Shown: one piece after another, positions 1-18,129 of the stretch
Layout: every line of letters begins with the position of its first letter
How positions within the stretch are numbered: the first letter of the stretch is position 1
Assembly (NCBI RefSeq): GCF_003589595.1
Contig: NW_020653415.1
Span: 647,375 to 711,374, forward strand
Reading direction: 5' to 3'
Length of the DNA stretch: 64,000 nucleotides
From: Hyposmocoma kahamanoa
Taxonomy: Eukaryota > Arthropoda > Insecta > Lepidoptera > Cosmopterigidae
Made by a program: the position numbers and the translations under genes
Notes under the pieces: model-generated
The model's database searches: none
Seen by the model: only the letters and a program-made list of their open reading frames with translations
What the model was told of the DNA's origin: nothing

Positions 1-1200
1 TGATATGATGTCGTCGTAGTCACGGCATTGACGTTTATTTTACAATAAACATCGGTCAATTATATATAGAAAACAAATATCACGAGATAGGGAGTCACAC
101 TCATTGCAACTGAATAGGTTAGAGCCGGGCAGAAAAAAAACTTTATCTGTGTTACAGCGATACTGATGGATTGCGTTTCGATGTGTCTAACGTCTCGTAC
201 ATCAATCCATGATTTCTCACAAATAACTATATTTTTAGACGGGACAAGTTGTAAATCTATAAAACAGCACTGCCACAATAAACTTTTGCAAGTTTTTCAG
301 TAAAAGATATCGAAAAACATGTAAATTAAACGAAGCCAACAAACATTGCTCAATATATTAATGTTAGATCGAGCGTTATTTAAAATATATATATTTTAAC
401 TATTTCCCAAAAACGTAAATTTTTGAAATACGCCACTGTATTATTGAGGGTGTGATATGGTTTTTGAAAACATAAAACATTTGCTTTTCAAGTTGCTCTG
501 TATATTAAAAGCATAAGAATTATTTGCGCAAGTCGATAGCTCCATACAGTACACTTTAGGGTTGGATCCTATTGAGCCCGAAACTGCACAGCGCATATAT
601 ATATAGGTGAGAGAGAGGTAAAGGACCTTAGTCCATATTTTTCAGTTTAGATGCTTTCACAGACATGGCTTTAGAAAAGATATTAAGTCCTATAGCCGTT
701 TATTTTTTATTTAGAATATTTTATTTGACCTTAAGATTGCCTTTAAATGACCAATTAAAAGGTTTATTATCTTTAAAACATTTACTAAGGTTCACTTACT
801 TCTTTACCTATTATCTACAGATAATAAAAGCATGTTTTTTATGTGATACGTCTCATATTCTGCTTTCCGCTAACTACAAGAAGAATAAGCATTGACTTAC
901 AATTATATGGACGTTGGGTCCGCGCTAAAAAGTGTCCGCACTTGTAAGGCGCTAAAATCGTATACAGAGCGCGACACTCCGCTTTAGTCTTCATTTGTTC
1001 TACTGACAGCGCGATACTGCGATGACATTACAATTTAAATTTCGAATAGGTTGACTTGGGACATTTTTTTCGTGGTTTTTGTATTAGACCCGTCGTCCAT
1101 TTATTTGTAAGTCAATGAGAATAAGTGACAAAATATTTTTTTGAGATATCATAAAAAACCACAACCCAGTTTTAGAATATTGAAATTGTTTAATGATATT
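1..1200. other. Window start, no gene assigned
   Basis: AT-rich. Short chance ORFs only. A scrap near 1059-1140 (ACATTTTTTCGTGGTTTTTG, CCATTTATTTGTAAGTCA) resembles 40540-40610. Confidence 0.35.
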
Positions 1201-1204
1201 TAGT

Positions 1205-1384
1205 CGCCTTACTTTCTCAAAACTCGTCTCACTGATTTCACATCATATTTCCTTCATATTCACACACTGGCACTATTCTTGAAGTAATGCATTCAAATTA
1301 ACACCCTTGATAAGAAATTTAAAATAAATATAAAGTTTTGCCATCTCCTGCAAAATCACCCTCGAGTTTGAGAAAGTAAGGCTT
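1205..1384. mobile_element. Short MITE with approx. 22-bp inverted ends
   Basis: The left end (CGCCTTACTTTCTCAAAACT) recurs inverted at 1362-1385, about 135 bp away. A related end lies at 61349-61365. There is no coding content. Confidence 0.6.
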
Positions 1385-1659
1385 CGATATCAGCTATGCA
1401 TCGTTAGAGTAAGTACCGATATGTCGAACATGAGAACAAATTTTAATTGTTTTTAAAAGAGAATTTTGTGCTAAATTTTTTGCTATAACATATTTGACCG
1501 TTTGCGCACGGGGAAGCCCGATACCATATAAAAAAACACGATTACTGAGTGCTGTGCAGTTCCATGTGTGGTTCAACCTTTAATAGACAAAATATAGAAG
1601 GGAAAACAACATCGCCGATTATTAAAATAATTAATGCGCTTAAAGCGTCGGTCATTAGT

Positions 1660-2272
1660 AGTAGTCGAAATAGGGTATTCCAAATGAGTAGATAAATATC
1701 TACATATACATACAAGGAGTGACATGGCGTGGTAAAACCACCAATTAGTAATTAATTGAATTTTGAATTACAGATTTCCTTATGAAATTGCACACATCAA
1801 GTGTACATCAAGGATTAAGGTAATTTTTGTAATATTTTATTACCCTATTAAAGTTAAACATAAATATCTACATAAATGGATTAAATTATTTATTAAGTTA
1901 CTCATTTTTTAAATTTTAAAATTGAAAAAAAAAACCATTGGTGTTCAAAAAATAATTAACAAACCAAATTTTCAGTAATTGGCAAAAACGTATTTGATCC
2001 CTCGACATTTTTGATGTGTATATTATTATTAATAACGTAATTACTTACCTACTACATTTCTTTACATGGCTCCCCAAGCATTGCTTTAAAATATAACTTC
2101 AGCTTCATAAGTGAGTAATTCTATCTTACGATGAAGTAAATTTATTTCCGAAAATCCGAAATTCGAAACAAGTAATTAATTGATAATTGGTGGGTTTAAC
2201 CAGTCTATGTTGCTCCTTGTATCTATACGTAGACATTTATCTACTCATCTGGAACACCTTATGCAGATCGTT
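1660..2272. mobile_element. Long-TIR DNA element next to the CDK1 stop codon
   Basis: Imperfect terminal inverted repeats of about 120 bp: the left arm (from about 1668, core CCAAATGAGTAGATAAAT) matches the reverse complement of the right arm (to about 2265). The flanking direct repeat GGTCATTAGT at 1650-1659 and 2273-2282 is a probable 10-bp target-site duplication. No transposase is seen, so it is non-autonomous. The TSD length would suit a Mutator-like element, but the family is inferred. Confidence 0.8.
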
Positions 2273-2302
2273 GGTCATTAGTCACCAATAGTACAACCTG
2301 AA

Positions 2303-9250
<6,948 letters not shown>

Positions 9251-9254
9251 ACAT

Positions 9255-9505
9255 TAATTGGCGATCAATCGGCCGGGTTGGCTGTCTGTTAGTCTTGTGC
9301 TAGTTGAAACGGCCCATTCACTACGTGTATGGCAGTCCGCTACGCAGGTAGAAGACTGCTCATATACTATCCTGCACATGGCCCACGTATGGAATCTCGC
9401 TGGATGCATTACTGGATTGCAGGATGGCTTTCACGCTGCGACTACATTCATAATCCTGCATTACGCGGCGGACGACTAGGTGGACTGCAATGCAGGCTAA
9501 TGAAT
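9255..9505 (+). repeat. Approx. 250-bp repeat, copy 1
   Basis: Shares long blocks with 10110-10340, for example CATGGCAGTC-type, TATCCTGCA, GGAAT/GAGTCTCG and GGACTGCAATGCAGG. Open frames here appear in several registers and do not resemble a protein. Confidence 0.7.
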
Positions 9506-10109
9506 ACCCCCTTTAAGGCATTCGCCGTAAATGGTAAGGCTTGTGACATATTATACGACTGTTAGACTTTAAATTATCAACACGTCGTTTGACATGTCCG
9601 CTAACCTAAGCGTTTATTAGGAACATGTTGACACGACCAACATTGCTAAAGTCCGTTAATAATTATTGTAGTGCATAACGTAAATAGATTTTTTTAGTAG
9701 TTTAGGAGAAAACAATCACCAAATATGTAACTGGACGCTTACACGAGGCGAAACTTGTACACACGCTAGCATATTAAGCTACACATTGACGTATCTTGTT
9801 CCGTTGGACTAGAGGCGATTTTCGAACAAAAATGTGTAGTCCGATGTGCCGTTTTCCGTACATACATTAATGGCGAATCTGAATTCTATTCATTAGGCAA
9901 CAACATTTAAAATCCTCTGAATAATACTAATGCGCGGTCGCCGCGCAAACCGCCTCGTAGACTAAATTCAAGCCAGACTCGCCCGCGTGGCCAGGACCCT
10001 CATATAAGTTAAAACGTAAAAGCTAAATAAATAGAGCGTATTTTGCCATGACACAGTTAGATGCACTTAGTCGCTGCGTGGCGGCAATGCGGACTCCGCA
10101 GCACGACCG

Positions 10110-10340
10110 CGTGGCTGCCGCGCGGCCGATTCACTACCTGCATGGCAGTCTGCCGCGTAGGCAGGAAACTGCTCACACTCTATCCTGCATATTGCCCATG
10201 TATGGAGTCTCGTAGGACGCATTGCAGGTTTGCAGGAAGGCATGCACACTGCTACTACATTAATAATCCTGCATTATGCGGCGGAAGGCAAGGCGGACTG
10301 CAATGCAGGATAATGAATGCCCCCTTTTATGCAGATGAGC
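10110..10340 (+). repeat. Approx. 250-bp repeat, copy 2
   Basis: Second, diverged copy of the 9255-9505 unit, same orientation, about 850 bp away. Both end near GGACTGCAATGCAGG followed by TAATGAATNCCCCCTTT. Either two insertions of one family or an old duplication. Confidence 0.7.
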
Positions 10341-10550
10341 AAGGGTTGTCACATGAAGCAAAAAATGTGATTATTATTATAACGTAATCGTTTCTTAACA
10401 ATAATTATTTTTTCTCAATACACAATATTGAAATTGTTAAAAAATTATTAAATATCAATTAAATTTAACTTTATACTAAATTTTAAAAAATGACTAGTGT
10501 TGCACTGCCAAATATTTACGTGAAACTTTATTATGATGTTTTCACTGACT

Positions 10551-10775
10551 GAAATTAAACTGAAATTACAGGCACATGGGACTTGTCAACTTATGTCTCA
10601 GGGTGACGGGCGCAGTGGCAGCTTAGATTACTTGTTTTTTCCATCCTCTAAGAGTGGCAGTGCCCCTTAGATTTTTACGATTTAAAGCTCTGAGCGGCAC
10701 TGCAACTGTTACGTACAGGCGTGTCGCTTACTATCAGGTGCACAACTTGGTCGTGTCGTCACTTAATCATAAAAA
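10551..10775 (+). repeat. Repeat family RA copy
   Basis: Reads ACAGGCACATGGGACTTGTC, then GACGGGCGCAGTGGCAG, GATTTAAAGCTCTGAG, and ends near GTCGTGTCGTCACTTAATCA. Confidence 0.7.
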
Positions 10776-10855
10776 AAAACATTTGAATCGATTTTCATAA
10801 AAACCGAATCGTAATATGTATCTCTAGTAGTAAGTGAGAGTCACAGAGTACTTTG

Positions 10856-11160
10856 ATTCGCTCTGGGCCTTTTGGGGGGAAAAGTGTCGTTTTTATTTTG
10901 ACTTTCAATTATTTTGTGAAATGTAGGTTAAAGTGGAATAGGATAGTGCTATTGTGCCTTAATCGAAGATTAAAACGCGAAATTATACGAATCTCGAACT
11001 AAAATACCCGTATCGGTCGTTCTAAGGAATCCCGAGTCAATTCAAACACGCCGCCTCAAATTGTCTATCCTCTTTGTGGCGGCCATATTTACAGAAACAT
11101 AATTAAACGAAGACATGGCTCAAAGGACTTGTATCCAAGCCAAAATTATTAATAAAAAAA
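10856..11160 (+). mobile_element. RC retroposon copy A, with TSD
   Basis: About 305 bp, ending AATTATTAATAAAAAAA. The flanking direct repeat ACAGAGTACTTTG lies at 10843-10855 and 11161-11173. The first approx. 250 bp are near-identical to 27018-27265 and 53012-53260. The last approx. 50 bp are different and can form a GGCT/AGCC hairpin. No clear pol III box or long ORF. Confidence 0.85.
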
Positions 11161-11934
11161 ACAGAGTACTTTGTACGGTGAGAGTCCACGGGATTGAAAT
11201 GTGGGTACTGTGTGGGGTTGCCTCTTTTTCGTTTAAAAATGATTTTTTCACAACGATAAGTATGGAATTATACCAAATTCCATGTTGTCCGTTTCTGCCG
11301 ATTTGGGTTAACAGCCGAGTAAAATCCCGGTTAAAACACGAGAGGGTTGAATTTTGCATTGCATTTTTTACTTACTTACTGCCCATCTCTGTTTGAGCCC
11401 CAAAATAATAAAATCGTCTAAAAAAAATCATGCTTGTTATAATAGATGTTAACATGATTAAAAAACAGAATGCAAATAATAAAACTAAATTTAAGAATAT
11501 AAAGTAAATAATCAATAAATCAAAAAAAAAAAAAATAAATAAAAAATAAAATAAAAATAAATGTGATTTTAGTCAAAATTTATTCAAAATTAAAATAAGA
11601 ATAATCAATGAACGAAAAAATATTTTACATTTTTCGCATCGGGGCAGAGAACAGCCCTCCACCTACAACGTTCCTGATACACTCATTGTCCTCATCAACA
11701 CTTATATACATGCTCGTAGGTTAAGCGTACTCTTGACTTGGCATTTCTTTAAAAATATTATTTAATTTTTAAATGTTGTAATGGCCATATTAATGTAATC
11801 TTCTAAATACACCACTCTGCTTTTGTATTAGCTTTAAGCGGTAAAGAATACTGATACCTACCACGTAAGTTGTTGTAGGTCAAAGTAGCAAAGTTTGCTT
11901 TTTAACTTAAATATAAATATTATATCCTTTTTTA

Positions 11935-12165
11935 ACCGACTCCAAAAAAAGGAGGAGGTTCTCAATTCGACTGTATGTTTTATATTGTATATATATTACG
12001 CGATAACTCCGGCCGGATAATTTTGAAAACCGGTTCGGATGATTCTTTTTCGTTGGAAAAAGGATGACTCAGTAGTGGTCCAATTCCACCTCTAAGGGTG
12101 GCAAACGAGGGGATGAATAACTTTTGAGGTCGGTTTTTTTAGTACTCTGTTCTGAGATTATTATT
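11935..12165 (+). mobile_element. Repeat family RB copy
   Basis: Starts AACCGACTCCAAAAAAAGG, has TCTAAGGGTGGCAAACGAGG, and ends GAGGTCGGTTTTTTTAGTAC. Non-coding. The sequence on both sides (11400-11930, 12170-12500) is AT-rich and shows no gene. Confidence 0.7.
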
Positions 12166-12510
12166 TAATATTTTTAACAAATGTATGTGCGATATTTAAT
12201 AACCGTCATATTTCAGAATAAAAAAATATCGACTAATTTCGATCAAAGAATCTTGAAACTTCTTTCCTGAAAAGTTGTCATCTTGCAGATATGGCCTTAT
12301 TATACACCAGGGCCGACCGAATTAGGCCATTAAGCATTAAGACAATAAGTCTTAGTAATCTATATACATATACCTACTTACCCACCTAATCATAAAAATG
12401 TGCTTACGCCACCATGTCACGTACGTGTCGTACATCGACACAGTCTATTAGTGCGTGTGAATATTCCAACTGGTTATCTGATCATGTAGCTTTGATGATA
12501 ATTGGAAGAT

Positions 12511-12622
12511 ATGAAGATAGCGGAGAGGATAGATATAAGGGATAGAATGGTGGCTTTTGCAGTTGGGTCAATGTGGAATCATGTGGCGGTGGGTGGTTTC
12601 GGCTTTGGTGCTTTGGAACACA
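12511..12622 (+). CDS. Possible first exon of the disordered-protein gene
   Basis: Open frame from the ATG at 12511 (MKIAERIDIRDRMVAFAVGS onward, 37 residues, ending in a Gly/Phe-rich stretch) to a consensus donor CACA/GTAAGT. Phase 1 fits either acceptor of the next proposed exon (16155 or 16161) and keeps the frame that joins the large ORF. An in-frame stop lies just upstream at 12499. No signal peptide is evident. The exon is weak: it is short, unrecognised, and separated by a 3.5-kb repeat-filled intron. Confidence 0.22.
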
Positions 12623-12920
12623 GTAAGTTTAATTTTTTTTTTGTTTTGCTTGTTGTAGGTGGTTTTTCATTCATAACTTTTAATTGCATGTGTACAAAAT
12701 TAAATAGAGAAAAGTTTATTTAGAAATAAATATTTTTACGCACTTTAATACACATGTATTTAAACATAAATTTATTTTCACTTACGCGCAAATATAGTAC
12801 GATTAATCCGAGTGTATAGTTTGGGCAAATACAGTGTGTTTACGATAAAAATATTTATTTGTAAATAAACTTTTATTAATTTATTTTATATAGATCCTTT
12901 TGTAAAGATGTGTTTAGACA

Positions 12921-13562
12921 AACATCATGTTCAACACTCTCAGCGCCATAGAACAAACAATTTTTTTGAAACAACAGGCCATGTGGGCTGCCGGCGGGGC
13001 ATCCGTTTTGTTTTCATAGCACGCCACGCTTGATTATGAGTAACTTTTGTAGCAGGCCATGTGGACTTTCGGCGGGACATGCGTTTTTTTTTCATAGCAT
13101 GCCACGCCTGGTATCAAGTAACTTATGTAGCAAGCCATGAAGGTTGCCAGCAGGACATCTTCAAGCTATACCAGCAGGCCGCGGGTTACGCCGTGATTCT
13201 ACCAAAAACAGACGGATGCTGCACTAGGGACGAGATCGATACTTGATTACGCTCTGGATCAGTTGTAACAGAAGTGCCAAACAATTGGCTGTGTTCGGCG
13301 AACGCACAACTTATATTGTTGGCCTGCAGAAAATCAAAAAAAAATTTTATTCGTAATTGTGGTACGCCGGCGGACCACATGGTCTGCCAGATAAAATTCG
13401 AAAATACATGGTGGTCTGCTGTACTTGGCTTTATGTGAGCGGCCGGCGGCCCACATGGCTTGCTGATTAACATTCGAAGATACAAAGTGGCCTGCTGTAG
13501 TCAAATTTTTGTGAGCAGCCGGCGCGGCGGCCCACATGGCGCTGATAGTGTTAAACATCAGT
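12921..13562. mobile_element. Foldback-like element with tandem repeats in its arms
   Basis: The outer ends are inverted (ACATCATGTTCAACACTCTC against the reverse complement of 13541-13562). Inside the left arm, approx. 78-bp units beginning CAGGCCATGTGG recur near 12975, 13051 and 13130. The right arm carries similar units inverted near 13375, 13440 and 13520 (CGGCCCACATGGC). Open frames here are by-products of the repeats. Confidence 0.7.
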
Positions 13563-13889
13563 TTAGAAAGTGTCATAATCAGCACCCGCGCTAGCTCATG
13601 CAGTGCCCCCGCGCAATCATTATATGGATTAACTGATCTGATAACTGTAACTTTTTATAAAAAAAACCGACCTCAAGAGGTTGCAGTTATATTTTCCCCA
13701 ATGATTGGAAATTCGGGTGCAAATGTTTACTTCGCTTGCGCTGCGAAGGATGCAAGCTCTTTGGAACTCGCGCCAATGCGCTGTTTGCCTTTGGAAAACG
13801 GGCCATGAGAAGCCGCCTACAGACAGCCACGGGTGACCAAGGGCGCGCTCGGGCGGTCCCTTCCTACGGTGCGTAGCACGAGCTCGCGC

Positions 13890-14215
13890 CTTTGAAGGTA
13901 CCGCCAGACGGCGGATTCAAAAACAAGAGACCTCGGGCGCACTCGGGCGGCTTCCGGGGTCTACTCCCGTCCTCCGGCCGACATCCATCCGAAACAATTA
14001 CTGTCAAATAAGTAATACTTGACTAAATTTAAAGAGACATGATGCGAAATAAGCTTCATACTAGATGTGGTCATGTAATTTGGCCGAGAAGTACTTATTT
14101 GACTGCAATTGTTTCGGACGGATGTCGGATGGCTGACAGGAGTACACCCCGAGTGCCGCCCGAGCACGCCCGAGATCTTTTGTTTTTGGATTCGCCGTTC
14201 GCGTTGCGTTGGCGA
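13890..14215. mobile_element. Long GC-rich palindrome (inverted-repeat element)
   Basis: The arm at about 13908-14020 matches the reverse complement of about 14085-14200. Matching blocks from outside in include GGCGGATTC/GGCGAATCC, CTCGGGCG, GGGGTCTACTC, GACATCCATCCGAAACAATT and GTCAAATAAGTA. The loop is about 65 bp. The inner half is shared with 45241-45408. Confidence 0.75.
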
Positions 14216-14454
14216 ACGTGGGAAGCCGCCTTAAGACCCTGCGCCGCACATCCTGCACCATCGGTAAAGTCGGCACTGATTATAATATAGGAAGAATACC
14301 AACATAATTTACTCATTATACGGCCCAATGTTTAACAAGGATCTCTTCTAGCGAAGGTTTAGGTTAGTCCGCTGCTACGCTGGCTCAGTCGCGTTTTTTA
14401 TGTGTATATATGTAACCGCTCTACGTTGTAAAAATGTGTTGTAAAACAAGGTAA

Positions 14455-14715
14455 AATTTGGAAGCAGCAGAGTTTTTTATGAAAGAGTTCGTCCAGTAGG
14501 ACAGGGCGCGACTTGGGCGAGAGCGAAATAAAGCGCGAGATATTGCTGTTCTCGCATAGAGATCGTGTTAGCCCTACAGGGTAGTATTGCCATCTCACCT
14601 GTTTTAGCCGCAAGAGTATATTACAGGCACATGAGACGTGTCAACTCATGTCTTAGGACGACGGGTGCAGTGGCAGTGCCCCATAGATATTCGCGATTAA
14701 AGCTCTGAGTCAATT
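14455..14715 (+). repeat. Repeat family RA copy
   Basis: Carries GAGTTCGTCCAG, ATTGCCATCTCACCTG, ACAGGCACATGAGACG, CGGGTGCAGTGGCAGTGCC and TTAAAGCTCTGAG. It is diverged from the other copies. Confidence 0.65.
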
Positions 14716-14874
14716 ACAGTTTAGTTTGATTTATTTCTCGCAACATTACAAATTTCATACAAATACAATTACATGTTATTTTATACTACTCTTCGAAAAG
14801 TGAGTGTAAGTTTACAAAATAATGAAGAAATAATTATATAATAGTGAGTCATAAGTGCACAATAGTGTACTAAC

Positions 14875-15080
14875 CATAGGAAACGAAACTATTTTTCCGG
14901 ATTTAAATCGCGTATATTTGTTTTTTCAACCATACCGACGTTTCGGGCCCATAAATCATATAATGCTCTAAGTTCGGGCCCTTTACAGGTCCCATGGTCA
15001 CGGTTGACTACGATTGAAAACCGGAAAAATACTTTCACTTCTTATGTGTAACAATCGCGAAAACCTAAGAACTCGATTTA
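14875..15080 (+). repeat. Repeat family RD copy, paired ends
   Basis: Starts GGAAACGAAACTATTTTTCC and ends TGTGTAACAATCGCGAAAAC. Fragments of the same family occur at 26222, 28495, 41538, 54640 and (minus) 57270. Non-coding. Confidence 0.65.
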
Positions 15081-15584
15081 AACTAACAATGTCAAGTGTA
15101 TATAGGAAATGTCAATATGGATTCTTAATAACTAATAAATGCAAATTATAGCATAAAAATACGGTGAATGTCAAATTCATTAATAAAAATAATAATTTAA
15201 TTATTTATTAAGTACTTTGAGTGTACTCTGTTACTGTGTAAAGGGATTTTGTCAATAAAAGATTCTTCAGTCTGCATCTGAACGTTACCTCACAACATAT
15301 AGTATCATTGTCTGAATCTATCACTAGGCGCACGACTTGTTCGTCCCGTTATTTAGTAGTTACAATAGTTTCATAAATAAAATATACACTTCTTTCAGAT
15401 TCTAATAACTTTATACCCGCAGACCCAAGTCTGTCCAATTATTGTCAATAGGTAACTATTTTACAGAAGTAGTGTCATTAATCATTAAACAGTGATGTTT
15501 TCCTTTGGAAGAACAATTCAAAAGTGAATGTCTTTTTGAGTTTGTACAAAAAAGTCGTTAAATCTTTGATAGGGATATAGTTTT

Positions 15585-15825
15585 TTTTATGATACGAATT
15601 GACGGGACGAACAAGAGCTTTAAATCACAAAGATTTGAGGGGCACTGCCACTGCGCCCGTCACTCTGAGACATAAGTTGACAAGTCTCATGTCCCTGTAA
15701 TTTCACCAGCACCCTTACTTTTCAAGGCCGGAACGCAGTAATGCTTACATTACGGCTTGGCGGCAAAAATAGGTGGCAGTACTTCCCTGGACAAACTCTT
15801 TCACAAGGAGATCTATTGCTACTCC
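15585..15825 (-). repeat. Repeat family RA copy
   Basis: Reverse-oriented copy: GACGGGACGAACAAG, GGGGCACTGCCACTGCGCCC, CATAAGTTGACAAGTCTCAT, then TTCCCTGGACAAACTC at the far end. Confidence 0.7.
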
Positions 15826-16160
15826 AAAATTTATGTGGTGTTAGCTGATTGGTGCAATTGAACGTCCCGGTCTGAATAATGTGCCCTTGACGAGGGTTTT
15901 GATCCTTCTTAGACAATTACATTAAATTAAGTTATAAAAATTCTTTTGCATTCGCTACAAACTTTCATAACTTTAAGCAAGAGGAGACTATTGTACAATA
16001 ACCTTACGCTGCGACGGAACGTGTAGATACAAACGCGGCGAACAAGCGGAAGTGACACTACTCATGCTTTATTATACTATGTCAAAACTATTGTCATGAA
16101 AAAATTAATTAAAACATTTCTTATAATTTAAATTCTAGATAACATCCCTACCAGTGTCAG

Positions 16161-16392
16161 AAGAGCCGGGTAATGTCGAACCGCCACACCCATTGGGCAT
16201 TGAATGTTGCCCATGTCCTGGCTCCAGTTCTGCTGCTGGTAATCAGTTGGTCGCAGATACATTGGTTGCGGCTTCTAATCCTCGGGAAGTTGGTGTGGAC
16301 GACTGCCCGTGTCGGTTTCGAGGAGCTGACTCCGAGGGATCGCCATCGATATTCATTCCGCGAGCAGTGCATCCTGTTCGGGCTCTCATAAA
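16161..16392 (+). CDS. Probable internal exon upstream of the giant ORF
   Basis: Bounded by an acceptor (GTGTCAG/AAGAG at 16161; CCAG at 16154 and TTCTAG at 16138 are alternatives) and a strong donor ATAAA/GTAAGT. The frame starting EEPGNVEPPHPLGIECCPCP is open throughout and ends with two bases that complete codon K with the G at 19131, so it reads into the large ORF. A second frame of the same stretch is also open (MSNRHTHWALNVAHVLAPV onward) and looks like a membrane segment, but it hits TAA at 16389-16391 just before the donor. I prefer the first frame because only it continues across the splice. Confidence 0.42.
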
Positions 16393-16479
16393 GTAAGTCT
16401 ACTAACTAAATATATACTCTCTTACATTTTTATTTGTAAAGGGCTGGATTTTAAAAATATTGTATAATACAGACGACCT

Positions 16480-16575
16480 CGGTAGCCCAGCGGTTTACAC
16501 CGTTGAATGAGGAGGTCTTGGGTTCGATTCCCTGTAAGGTAATTAGGCCACGAACTTTTCTAAATTCGCCACCGA
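16480..16575 (+). repeat. tRNA-derived SINE head
   Basis: GACCTCGGTAGCCCAGCGGT (box A-like) and GGGTTCGATTCCC (box B), followed by SINE-body-like AACTTTTCTAAATTCG. Same group as the element at 5650-5877. It sits in the intron after the 16161-16392 exon. Confidence 0.6.
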
Positions 16576-17276
16576 TCCAACCATCAACCACCGTCTTCAG
16601 CATTTAAAAAAAAATTCGAAAATAAAACAGATAAACGAATTTTGTGAAATTAAGAAACAAATAACAAAATTTGAAAATAAAACAGAAAAACGAATTTTGT
16701 GAAATAAATGGACAAATGACAACACAAAAATGGAGATGACCAAAAAATTAAACTGGCCTAGTGTTCATTGGAAGTATCGAGCGAGATATCCTTTAATGAA
16801 AGAGTAAACTCTTGCCAATACCCCCTAGCCTATGCAATGCAGTGACTTAACACGTTCTACAAAAGTTTTTTTTTATCGTTAGCGAGATGCTACAAACGTA
16901 CTTAAGTTAGGAATTAAAGTTGTAAGTCAAATTTTCACCATAAGTGTAATAAAGCCGCACGGGTACGATGATTACATATCAGTAGTCCGAAATGACATTT
17001 TCCAGAAGTAACGTTTGCTCGAATTTTCATAACCTCGAAAGTAATTTTGAGAGGAAAATGTTTTTTCTTTTAAACCTAACTTAACCTAATCGTGTCTTTA
17101 CGATAAACATCCAACATATCCTGAAAGAACAACGGTTTCGTTATAATTCGGTTTTCGGTGTAATGAAAATTCGAACAAACGTTATTTCGGAAAAAAAAAT
17201 CGAGTTTGTGATAGGTTACCGGGTACGATACATTCGGTATAATAACAAATGACATATTTTTGGTCCAAATAAAGCC

Positions 17277-17620
17277 CTGGCCGAATCGCGAACGAAGCTA
17301 GCTGATTTAGCTTAGTCCACTTAGTTGCATGCAACTAACAATGCCAGCTAAACTAACTTAATATAGATTAAGCTCACGTAGTTTCATGCAAAGTTAAGCT
17401 AAAAAATACATAGTCGATGGTGACTAGTGCGGGGGTGAAGGACGGCAGAAGGGCGACATATTTTACGTAGATAGCGGGATCGTTGGTTTAGTTTAGTTAG
17501 CTCGGTTTCTTTTGTTCGCGGTGTGAACCGAAGTATGAACAATATTCTGACTGGAGCGGAGAACTTTAGCTTAGCTTAGAGCTAAACTAAGTTAGCTTAG
17601 CTTCGTTCGCGGTGGCCTGC
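17277..17620. mobile_element. MITE with approx. 40-bp inverted ends
   Basis: The left end CTGGCCGAATCGCGAACGAA and the right end are inverted copies sharing CGCGAACGAAGCTA and TTAGCTTAGT-type blocks. No coding potential. No clear target duplication could be found. Confidence 0.7.
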
Positions 17621-17849
17621 GCATTAAGCTCAACATATTTGTGGTTATCATTTGAGAATATTATTCTTGTGTGATATAATAATAATAACCATTTATTTCA
17701 GGTTCATTTATTCGTCCATAATATTTGTTAGTAAAGAAAAGTACTTAAGCTAGTGTTAGGTTTAAAATAATAATCAAAACAAAACAGAATTATTCCTATG
17801 TTTATATGTGTATGGGAGCACAACGTACCCAACCAATTACAGGATATCT

Positions 17850-18125
17850 GGCTCCGCACTACCGCCCCAGTATTGAGGACTCCCATCTTTCCGCTAATGT
17901 CTTGTGCTCAGGATGCCGTCCGTGTAAGCGTAGCGATGCGCTACGCGTTCGCATGATAGCGTAGACATCGTCTACATATTTCTCAGCAAACATTGCTGAC
18001 GCACTACAGAAAGGTGGAAGTCGGAACAGCATTCTGAACGCATTAGATGCGCAGTGCACCGTATGTCCGCCGTGTGTAGCTGACCCCACAGGCTGCACGT
18101 GTAAAAATATTGGCAATATGCTATA
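17850..18125 (-). pseudogene. LINE reverse transcriptase C-terminal relic
   Basis: The minus frame includes FRMLFRLPPFCSASAMFAEK and a following Y-V-D-D-V-Y-A-I-M-R segment. This pattern is familiar from the C-terminal region of insect non-LTR retrotransposon polyproteins. No catalytic core is present. Confidence 0.55.
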
Positions 18126-18129
18126 AAAA

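Noticed and set aside
665..895. 76-codon plus ORF (hydrophobic)
   Set aside because: AT-rich Leu/Phe/Tyr-rich reading typical of chance ORFs; no homology recognised.
9258..9565. Overlapping ORFs of 70-80 codons
   Set aside because: The same repeat at 10.1 kb is open in a different way, the proteins do not align, and the DNA repeat explains the open frames.
11115..11396. 93-codon ORF starting inside the RC tail
   Set aside because: It crosses the retroposon's 3' end and target duplication, so it cannot be an old gene.
12502..12723. Unspliced 73-codon reading of the proposed first exon
   Set aside because: It runs through a consensus donor into T-rich intron-like sequence. A spliced model is slightly better, though both are weak.
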